A stretch of DNA of 48,682 nt from Gammaproteobacteria bacterium (GTDB taxonomy: Bacteria > Pseudomonadota > Gammaproteobacteria > Xanthomonadales > Wenzhouxiangellaceae), in contig JAJFKX010000026.1 of NCBI GenBank assembly GCA_021772985.1, positions 1 to 48,682 on the forward strand. The letters run 5' to 3'. Positions 1 through 12,000 of the stretch are shown here, one piece after another (position 1 is the stretch's first letter; each line of letters starts with the position of its first letter). Below the pieces are notes generated by a model. The model made no database searches, had not been told where the DNA came from, and saw only the letters and a program-made list of their open reading frames with translations. Position numbers and translations under genes: made by a program.

Positions 1-3000
1 GCCCCTTTTGTACTAGATAATGGCCCGCGCCTGCTTCCGCTTCGGAGTGGAACAGCATGCCTTGCTGTACTGAAGACAACGGATAGATCGATTCAATGCC
101 TTCGCCGTTCTCATCATCCTGCCAGGCACGCAGATCATCCAGCTGGCTTTGACTTAACTGACATAGCGGGTAATCCGAAGGCGTGCGGCCGATCGCGCCG
201 GGTTCTACGCAATGGCTTATCAGTACCTGCAATTGCTCCAGGTAGACAGACATCAATGTCTGTATGCTTAACTCGCTATAGCACTGTTCGCTGTAATTGC
301 AAATTAATTGCAACTGTCCATTACGAATGCGGCCCAGCACACTGAGTTTGTCGATACGCTGCTGATCTGATGCAAAACCACTGCCGGTGCTCTCGCTGGC
401 CAGATCAAACAGGCCTGTGCTGGCCTGGAATTGTCCCAGATAATTGAAACTCAGCTCCACCGGCGCTGCAGGCTGCAGACTCGTCCTAACCTGTGCATCC
501 GAATGCAGATACCTCAACAGCCCATAACCAACTCCCTTGTTCGGAATCGAACGCAGCTGCTCTTTCACCCCCATCAACTGCTCACCCAAATCACCAGCTG
601 TTCCCACCAACGTCACCGGGTAGATTGAAGTAAACCAACCCACCGTCCGGGTGATATCCAGTTCCTCTCCAACCAGCTCTCGTCCATGACCTTCCAGGTG
701 CAGACTCAAACCTCCACGACCCGTCCATTCCCGGTAGCCCAACAGCAATGCCGTCAGCAACACGTCATCTATCTGCGTGCGGTACGCTGCATTCACCTGT
801 TTGAGCAGCTGCTCGGTCTGGGACTTGCTTAAACTGACCCGCTGAGCTTTGCTGTCACCAACAAGGTTGCTGCCCTCGTGTTCCACATACAATGACTCAA
901 CACGAGCTGCCTGATCCTGCCAATAGGCTAACTCGCCTGACAGCGATTCGGTTTTAACCTGATCTTGTAAGTGTGATGACCAGGCCTGGTATGAATAACT
1001 CTTGCCAGGCAGACTTAATGCTTCTTCAACCTGTAACTGGGCGTAACCCAAACGCAGGTCTTCCTGCAGTATCCGCCACGACACACCATCTACACCCAGG
1101 TGATGAATCGCCAACAACAATCGGTGACTACCATCGGGCAATACAAACAAACAGCCTGCCAACAGACAACCGGACTCCAGATCCAGGCTGCCCTGAACCT
1201 CACTACCGATCCGGTCAATCTCTGAGGGTGCATCTTCGCTATCGCTCAAATTCTCATAGCGCAGGGTGAGCTGTTCCACTGCTCCGGCCAATGACTGACT
1301 GTTCCAGTCCGAGTCCGGGTAATACAACCGCAACGCATCATGGTGATTAACCAAACCTGTCAGTAACTGCTCCAGCAGCTCTTTGTCCACTTCACCAGGC
1401 AGCTTGAACAGCATCGCCTGGTTCCAATGGTGGGCATTGACATAATCACCTGCTGCAAACCAGCTCTGAATTGGCGTTAAACCCACCTCACCAGTCACCA
1501 AGCCCTGTTCAGCATCACTGGCTTCACTGCGCTCTGCCACCAGCGACAATTGACGCACTGTCTGATGGGTGAACACATCACGTACACTCAAGCCAAGACC
1601 AAACTGTCTGGCCCGTGAGACCAACTGGATACTGATGATCGAATCACCGCCCAGCTCAAAGAAGTTATCGTCGATGCCGACCTGATCGACCGGTAGCAAT
1701 GATTGGTAGATCTCTACCAGTTGTGATTCCACTTCATCGCGTGGCGCCACATACTGCTGGCGGTAGGCTTCCCAATCCGGGACAGGTAAAGCTTTGCGAT
1801 CAACCTTGCCGTTGGCCGTTAACGGGAATGACTCCAGCTGCATAATTACCAACGGCACCATGTACGCTGGTAATACCTGCTGCAGGGCTTCTTTCAACTG
1901 CTGCTCACACACATCACAATGTGATACCACATAACCCACCAGTTGCTGACCCAGATCACCGTCCAGCACCTGTACCAGGGCAGAGTCCACATCCGACTGC
2001 TGTTCTAGCTTGCTCTCTATCTCACCCAGTTCAACCCGGAATCCGCGCAGTTTCACCTGGTGATCGATTCGACCAAGAAATTCGATCTCTCCATCTTCCC
2101 GGTAACGCACCAGATCACCAGTACGGTATAACCTGGCTCCCGGTTCCGAAGCACACGGATCAGGCATGAATACCGACGCTGTTAATGCCGGTCGATGCAT
2201 GTACCCGCGGGCCACACTACGACCGCTGAGGCATAATTCTCCAGACACGCCAATGGGTAATTGTTCAAGCAACTGATCAACGACATACGCCTGCACATTA
2301 CTTATTGGTCTGCCAATTGTTGGTATCGCACCGACACTTTTCTGGACTTCACCGCAGGTACCGACCACCGCTGTTTCCGTCGGCCCATAATGGTTTACCA
2401 AGCGCACCTCCATATCCGCAGGCAGGCAATAACCGTTTAACTTATCTCCACCTACCAGCAATACCTCCAATGCCATCTGCTTTGGCCATTGATAACCTGT
2501 GAGGCTCTCAGCCAATGGGGTCGGCATGAAACTATGGCTGACCTGATACTCATCTAAACCTGCCAATAAACGCTCAGGCTCAGTACGTTGTTGATCCGAT
2601 ACCGCCCACAAACTCGCTCCTGCTGACAAATATGGCCAGACTTCCCAGGTCGAAGCATCAAAACCAATGCTCGCCAACCAGCTGCCACGATGTGCTGGCG
2701 TTACTGCATGCGCTTGAATATGCCAGCCGATCAAATTCAACAAACCCCGATGGCTATTCAAGACCCCTTTGGGCTGTCCGGTTGAACCCGAGGTGTAAAT
2801 GACATACGCCAGGTTTTCACTGCTGATAACCAGGCCTGGGTTGATATTGCTGCACTTGGACAAAACCGAGCCCAGTTTGTCCAGATTCAACACCTGAACA
2901 CCCAACTGACCGGCAATTCCGATGTCTCCGGCAGTTAATAACAAATGCACCTTTGCGTCCTGTGCCATATAGCTTAAACGCTCTGTGGGGTATTCAGGGT

Positions 3001-6000
3001 CCAAGGGCACATAGGCAGCACCGGCCTTCATGATTCCCAGCAATGCAACCAACAGTTGTGGGCATCGATTCATGCACACAGCAACCCGCTGTTCGATTTT
3101 TATGCCCTGGGATAACAGGTAATGCGCCAGTTGATTGGCTTGCTCATTCAACTGGCTATAATCGAATACTTGATCACCCATCACCACTGCTATGGACTCT
3201 GGGTTTAATTCGGCATGATGTTCAAATAACTCGTGAACACCTTGCGCAACCGGCAACTCGGTTGATGTGTCATTCCATGACAAAAACTGCAACTGCTGTT
3301 GCTGGCTTAGGATTGGTAATTCACTTACCGGCAGGTTTGCATCAGCAATTATTGCATCCAGCAATACCCTATAACTGGCTGCCAATCTTTTGATACTGGA
3401 TGACTCAAACAAATCTGTGTTGTAGTCCCAATTCAATATCAATTTGTCATTGTCTGTTATTGCCAGCAATTCCAGATCAAATTTGATGATGGTGTGTTCA
3501 CGAGTGATTCGACTGGATGTTAAGTTGGGTAAATTCGGTGATCTTTTCTCATGGTTTTGTAATATAAATAAAACCTGAAAAACTGGACTGTGCTGCAAAC
3601 TTCGTTCTGGTCTGAGCTCTTCAACCAGCATCTCGAAAGGTATGTGCTGATGGGTATAAGCATCCAGGATCGTTTGTTTATTCGCTGCCAGTAATTCGGT
3701 AAACTTCGGGTTATCTTCGAAACGGCTGCGTAGCGCCAGAGTGTTAACAAAAAAGCCGATCAAACCCTCGGTATCAGCATGAGTGCGACCTGCGATTGGA
3801 GTACCCACCACAATATCGGACTCATTGCTGTAGCGGTTTAGCAGCACTGCAAATATTGTTTGCATGAGCATAAACAGGGTTACATCGTGGCGTTGAGCTA
3901 TTTGTTTAAGCTTTTCAGTTAAGCTGCTGTCTAACTCCTGCCGATGGGTTTTGCCTATAAAGCTTTGCTCATTTGGCCGGGCATAATCAAGCGGCAGGCT
4001 ATGTACCGGTGGAATATCAGTTAATTGCTCACGCCAGTAATTTAATTGCTGCTCAAGAACATCGCCACTTAGCCAGTCACGTTGCCACTGAGCATAATCA
4101 GCGTATTGCACTGCTAATGATGGCAGTATTTTTGCTTGCCCCTGACAATAAGCCTGGTACAACTCACTCAACTCATGGAAAAGCACTCCAGTCGACCATC
4201 CATCCGAAGCAATATGATGCATGGTCATCATTAACACATGCTCAGTGCCTGATATGTGCAGCAGTTGAGCCCTTAGTTTGAGGTCAGTGCTTAAATCAAA
4301 TGTCTGATACGCTTCAGCCGCAACCAGTCGACTAATTTCTGCCGCCTGTTCATCAGCCGGCAAATCAGCCAGATCAGTGGTTTTGAGGTTTAAATTAAAT
4401 TCATCACGAATATACTGGTGTACTTGTTCACCAGATTGGATAAGGTCACTGCGCAGGACTTCGTGCCGTTTAATAATCCCTTCTAAAGAACGGGTTAATG
4501 CATCTACGTCCAGTACCCCGGTTAATCGAAATGCAAAAGGTATGTTGTATTGGCTGCTGCCACCTTCAAGGTTATCGATAAACCATAAGCGTTGTTGGGC
4601 ATAGGATAATTGCAGCGCATCATCACTTTCTAAGACCTTGATTGAGGGCAGTACTTCCTCCGTATCAAATTGCAGTGTTTCAGCCAGACTGGCAATATTC
4701 GGGTGTTCAAATACATCCTGCAAATCAATTTCAACATTCAATTCTTCACGAATCATGTTGATTAACACCATGGCCAGCAACGAATACCCACCTAAGTCAA
4801 AGAAGTCATCCTCAATACCAATCCGATCAACTTCCAAAGTGGTTTGCCAAATTTCACACAGCTTTTGCTCTAATTCTGTGCGTGGGGCCAAATAACCCTG
4901 CTGATCTGTTTGCTCGTCTGCCAATGCCAATAGCGCACTGCTATCCAATTTTCCATTAACCATCAATGGGAATACATCCAGCTGCAGCCACTTCACTGGC
5001 AGCATATAATCAGGAAGCTTCTGCTTGATCGCATCTTGAATGTGCTGTATTGCCTGGCTATCTTGATCTTTATTCAGCACTAAATAAGCGACCAGTTGTT
5101 TTTCACCGGATTCGCTTTTTCTGACCAATACCTTAGCTTGCTTTACCGTTGACTGTTGCAACAGACAACTTTCAATTTCTCCCAACTCAATCCGAAAACC
5201 ATGGATCTTTATCTGTTGATCGTTACGACCCAAAAATTCCAGCTGTCCATCAACTAACCACCGAACCCGGTCACCTGTCCTGTATATCCGTTCATTGTCC
5301 TGGTCACAGAACGGATTCGGGATAAAGCTTTGCTCGGTCAGTGTTTGTTGTTTCAGGTAACCACGAGCTAATCCCTCACCACCAACATATAGTTCACCCA
5401 CCGCACCGATTGGTAACAAATTCTGCTGTTCGTCCAGAACATACACGGAGCTATTAAATACCGGCTTGCCAATATTGCTGCGTACCGTAGGTAATATTTC
5501 AGCAAATGTTGCGTTGACCGTGAGCTCGGTCGGCCCATAAGCATTGATGGCCCGACAGCCTCTTTGCTGACAATAAGCAGCAATCCTGTTCCACAATCTC
5601 TGGCTCAGTTCATCACCACTTGCAATTAAATGGATAGCCCTGTCTGAATGTGTCTCCAGGTAATCCAACATATGCTCAACCAATTGTGGCATGCCATTGA
5701 AAACCGGAATGTTTTGTGACAATACCAATGCTCCCAATTGATTGACATCGGTACGTTGTGTCTGTGTTGCAATAACTACTCGCTTGCCCATATTCAAGGC
5801 AGCAATGCCTTTTAGAGAAGCATCGAAAACGTATGCCGCATTCCATAACCAAGGAGAATTATCTGCAACCTCCAGATAATCAATCTGTTGCTCGAATACA
5901 GTTTGGAAATTGCAAAGGTTCCGGTGCTCAACCTGCACGCCTTTTGGTTGACCTGTAGACCCTGAAGTATAGATAACATACAACAAGTTCTGCCCAGTTA

Positions 6001-9000
6001 AACCCAGCTTTTTAACTATTGGATTATCAGTATTATATTTTTCCAGTTTGGCCTGGGTTGAGCTGGTATCCAGGCATAATGTTTGCTGACCGCTTACTGG
6101 TAGTTTATCCAGCACATCACTTTGGGTTAATACTATTTCAACGTCTGCATCGTCCAAAATAAATTGTAAGCGTTGAACAGGGTAAGCCGGGTCAAGTGGA
6201 AGATAGGCACCCCCTGCTTTAATAATTCCCAATATACCAATAACCATCTCTGGTGATGGTGTTACACACAAACCCACAAGCGTGTCTAGTGTTACCCCTT
6301 GCTCAAGCAGATAGTCAGCCAATTGATTGGCTTTTCGATTGAGCATCCGATACGACAACTGCTGATTGTCTACAACCAATGCTACCGAATCTGGTGTGCG
6401 GATAACCTGTGACTCAAATAACTCATGCAGTCGTATGTTTTTAATATCACCAGCACCACCATCATTCCACTCAACCAACAACTGATCATTTTCTGCTTCA
6501 CATAAATAAGGAATCTGTTGAATAGGGCTTGCTGGGCTATCGGCAATATTCCTAAGCAAACTACAATAGTTGTCTGACATTCTGGCGATGGTTTCCGGGC
6601 TGAATATATCGATGTTGTAAATCCAGTCCAAACGAATTCCGGAACCATCAATTACGGCCAGAGCCCTTAAATCAAAATTGGTGAGCCCATCAGTTTCACT
6701 GTGGATTTTGGTTATTTTCAAACCAGGCAACGACAGTTCACCCTGTGGTTCATTGAACAGTGTGAACATGATTTGTATTATCGGGTTGTAGTGTAAACTC
6801 CGACCTTGTTGCAGGGCTTCAACAAGTGTTTCAAATTGAATATATTGATACTTATCTGCATTTAGAATAATTTCCTTATTCTGCTTAAGAAGCGCCAGAA
6901 AAGTTTCTTTATGATCAATATTGCTGCGCAACGCCACTGCATTTGCAAAAAAGCCGATTAATGATTCTGTCTCTACATTAATTCGACCTGACATTGGTGT
7001 TCCAATGACAATGTCATTTTTGCCACTGTACCAACTCAACAAAACCGCAAAAGCAGTTTCCAAAAGCATAAACAAGGTTACATCATGTTCGGCGCAAAGC
7101 TGCTTGAGTTCGTCACTGAGTTTTTCATCAATGTGTTGTCGATAAATTGCACCAATTGTATTGCCGTCTTCGGTTCGAGGATAATCCAGCGGCACACTAT
7201 GTACTGCAGGAATTCCTGCCAATTGCTTTTTCCAATAGCCCAGTTGTTCTTCTAATTTAGCAACCTGCAGCCAATTGCTCTGCCATGTGGAAAAATCAGC
7301 ATACTGTATGGGCAAAGGTAATAAAGGATTGGCTTTGTTTTGACTGTAAGCTGCGTATAACACACTTAAATCACGGTATAACACACCCATTGACCACCCA
7401 TCTGAGATAATATGATGGATCGTTATTATCAGTGAATGCTCATCATCTGAAAGCGCTATTAATCGCACTCTTAAGAGCGAATCTTCTGATAAATTAAATG
7501 CTCTTTCAGCTTCAGCTTGAATTGCTGTTTGCGCTTTGATTGACTTCTGACTTTCATCATCTAAAGTTAAATCCAGAACTTCAAATATTTCACTGTTTAC
7601 ATTTTTTATTATTGAGAATACAGCACCAGCTTGTTCGATAAAGTTACTGCGTAATATTTCATGACGCTGTACAACTTCATATAAGGATTTTTTAAATATG
7701 GCTCTATTTATTTTCCCTGCCAGATTGAAAACAGCAGTAATATTGTATTGTTTGCTATCACCTTTAAGCTTATCAATAAACCAAAGTCGCTCTTGTCCAT
7801 AAGAGGCTTGCAGATTTCCTTCTCTTTTTACCGGTGCGATGGGTTGCAGAACCGGTTCAGTTTTACTTTCTAATACCTTAGCCATACTGGCGACATCAGA
7901 ATGCTCAAAAATGTCCTGCAGATCCAATTCAGCGTTTAATTCTTCTCGCACCAGGTTGATTAGTTTCATCGCCAATAACGAATAACCACCCAGCTCAAAA
8001 AAATCATCCTCAATACTTATCTGATCAAGCTCCAGTGTGGCCTGCCAGATTCCACATAACTTTTCCTCTATCGCGCTGCGCGGCGCTACCAGATTGCTTG
8101 CTACGGCATTATTTTCGCCCAGCTCCAATAAAGCTTTTCGATCAATCTTGCCACTGGAAGTCAGTGGTATTTCATTCACCACCAACCAAGCTGTCGGCAG
8201 CATATAATCCGGTAAATTTTTCTTAAGCTCGATTTTTATTTGATCTGGTTGTAAATCACCGGCTTGTTGATCCAATACCAGATATGCAACCAGTTGCTTT
8301 TCACCAATTTCACTATCGTTTACCAAAACATGGGCTTGATTAACCCTTGTCAGCTTCAGCAATTGGGCTTCAATTTCACCCAGCTCGATTCTAAAGCCCC
8401 GTATTTTTACCTGATTATCAGACCGGCCAAGAAATTCCAAATCTCCATCATTTGTCCATCGCACTTGATCACCAGTGCGATACAACCGCTCATTTGATTG
8501 TTTACTGAACACATTCGGAATAAATCGAGCGTCAGTTAAATCATCACGGTTCCAATACCCTCTGGCCACACCGTTACCACCAACGAATAATTCTCCTGGC
8601 ACTCCAATCGGAACCAGTTGTTGATCATCATTTAAAACATAGGCTTTACTATTGAGAACTGGTTTACCAATACTGACAGAAGTATTTGATCCAATTTGTG
8701 CATAACTTGCATTGATGGTCAGTTCAGTAGGACCATAGGCATTGATTGCCCGGCATGATCTACTGTCACAGTATTTTCCAATTTTCTGCCATAACCCTGG
8801 TCTGATTTCATCCCCACCTACGATTAAATGAACGCCCTCATCGGATGCTGTTTGCAAACTATCCATCACCTGCTCAACCAGCTGCGGCATACCGTTAAAT
8901 ACCGACACATGATTATCTAAGAGCAAACAACCTAGTTGGGCTGCATCATTACGTTTAGCCTGACTGGCGATGACGACTTTGCGCCCATGGTTTAGGGCTA

Positions 9001-12000
9001 ATATACCTTTGACAGAAGCATCAAAAGCGTAAGAGGAACTCCATAACCATGTTGACTCATCCGTTACCCCTAAATGATGGAGTTGCTGTGTAAAGACTTC
9101 TTGGAAATGCGATATATTTCTGTGCTCTACCAATACACCCTTAGGTTGCCCTGTTGACCCTGAAGTATAGATAACATAAGCCAGGTTTTCGGGCTTAAGG
9201 TCAATGTCAGACGTTATTGGGTTTTTGCTGCTGTATCTCTGTAATTGCGTTTGAACATCATCGGAATCCAAACACAAAATCAATTGATCATTAACAGGCA
9301 AGCGTTCAGATATATTACTTTGTGTGAGCACTATACCCAGCTCAGCATCATCAAGAATATATGCTATGCGTTGTTCTGGATTGGCGGGATCAATTGGCAC
9401 ATAAGCACCGCCGGCTTTTATTATTGCCAGTATCCCAATGACCATTTCCAGGCCAGGCTCTACACATAAACCAACCAGTGTATCGGGCTTGACACCATGA
9501 TCGACCAAATAGTGTGCTATGTAATTTGCCTGGGCATTTACTGTATGATAAGTAAGCTGCTGCTGTTGATAGACCAGCGATATTGCTTCTGGGGTTCGTT
9601 CAACTTGTGCTTCAAACAGTTCTTTAATACTTTTGCTTTCCGAAAAATCTGTTGTAAGATTTTCCGGCCCAACAAGCAATCGGCTTTTTTCCTGATCAGT
9701 TAAATAAGGAATATTGCGTAACGGCTTTTCGGGATTTGATAAAGCATTATCCAATAAAATTTGGAAATTTTCTGATAATCTTTCTATTGTACCTGCATCA
9801 AAAATATCATGGTTATATACCCAATCTAAATTAATTATATTATCATCCTTATGAACGGATAATCTTAAGTCATAATTTAATGTATTATCCTGTTTGCTCA
9901 ATGGGCCTGTATTGATATCAGGCAACTCGAATCGATTGCCACGACCCTCTACCATTGTGAACATAATCTGAATGATAGGGCTGTAATTTAAGCTCCTTGT
10001 TGGAGCCAATGCCTCAACCAACAACTCAAATGGAAATTCTTGATTAGATTGCGCATCAAGTAAGGCTTCTTTATTTACCGTCAATATATATGAAAAACTC
10101 TCATTAATATCAAACTGTGTTCGCAAAACCACAGTATTCGCAAAAAAACCTATTAATGACTCTGTATCCGAATGCCTCCGACCTGCCATTGTCGTACCCA
10201 TTAAAACATCTGTTTTATTGGTGTAACGACTCAAAAGAATTGCAAACGCAGTTTGCAAGAGCATGAATCTGGTTAAACTGTGCTCAGCGCAATAAGCTTT
10301 TATTTTGCTACTTAATGCACTTCCCAATCTTTGATTTCTAACTGACCCAAAGTGATTGGTTTTTTCCGGCCTCGGTTTATCGATGGGCAACCCATTATAT
10401 GGATCTATATCTGCTAATTGATGCTCCCAGTAATCCAACAATTTTTGTTTATTAGCAGCATTCAGCCAATTACTTTGCCAGCGCGCATAATCACTGTATT
10501 GAACAGCCAATGAAGGCAATGGGTTTGAATGTTCCTGCATATAGGCTGAATACAAAATACCCAATTCATCAAAATATACACCCATGGATAATCCATCAGT
10601 AGCAATATGATGGATTGTTATCAACAAGGCATGATCTTCAGCTGATAACTTAATCAACTGAATACGAATTGGCATATCTTTGGCCAAATCAAAATCTTGA
10701 TATGCCTGATTATTGATTAATTGTTCTAATTCGCTGTTTTGATTTTCAATAGCAAAACTTGAAAAATCCAACTGCTGAATCTCAAAATCATTACTGTTAT
10801 GCACATAAGGAAATACCTTATCCCCTGCTTGCTTAAAGCTGCTGCGCAATACTTCATGCCTGCTTACAATAGTTTTTAACGAACGTATTAATGCTGTAGT
10901 ATTCAGTTCCCCAGCCAATCGAAATGCAGTTGGTATATTGTATTGACTGCTACCGCCATCCAACTGATCAACAAACCATAACCAGCGCTGGGAATATGAC
11001 AACATTTGATCATCATTTTGTTTTGCCGGTTTTATCGCTGTGACCGGCTCAATATTTGCATACGCATCCAATATGCTTGACAAACCGGAAACCGTAGGCT
11101 GATCAAATATCGCTTGCAAAGGCAGGTCTATTGCAAGCTGTTTCTTGATTTTGTGGGTCAATTGGGTAGCCAATAATGATTGCCCACCCAACTCGAAGAA
11201 ATTATCCTCTATTCCAACTTGGTCAACCGGTAGCAAGGACGCATAAATCTCTGCCAGTACTTGTTCGCGATCATCACGTGGAGCCATATAACTTTGTCGG
11301 TATAACGACCAGTCCGGCTCCACCAATGCCTGCCGATCTACTTTCCCATTGGCAGTCAATGGGTATGCGTCTAATTGAACAATCGCCAATGGCACCATGT
11401 AAGCAGGCAATACAGCCCGCAGTACCACCTTCAACTCTGTCTCACACAAGTCCCCATCTGATATTACATAACCAACCAGCTGCTGACCCAGCTCACTATC
11501 CAGCACCTGCACCAATGCCGACTCCACGCCCGGCTGTTGTTCTAATCGGCTCTCTATCTCACCCAGCTCTATACGGAATCCGCGTAACTTCACCTGGTGG
11601 TCGATGCGGCCCACATATTCAATCGAACCATCTTCACGATAACGTGCCAGATCACCTGTTCGATATATTCGCTTTCCTTCACCTGCATGCGGATTCGGCA
11701 CAAATCGATCTGCCGTCAATCCACCTTGGCCTATATAGCCACGCGATAACCCTGCTCCCCCCATGTACAACTCGCCGGCCACTCCTACCGGCACCTGATT
11801 CAATCCAGCGTCTAGTACGTAGGCTTGACTGTTGCTGATCGGGCTGCCTATGGACGGGCTATCCACCGCTCCTCTGTGGACCCAACAACCGGTAGAATAA
11901 GTGGTGTCTTCTGAAGGACCATACAGATTATATAAACGCTCTATCTCACTGCGCTGATACACTTTCTCTACCGTTTGACTGCTTAATGCCTCACCCGCCA

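Noticed and set aside
431-9703. Many short plus-strand frames in the NRPS region
   Set aside because: The minus-strand NRPS frame is continuous here with intact domain motifs; these frames are chance.
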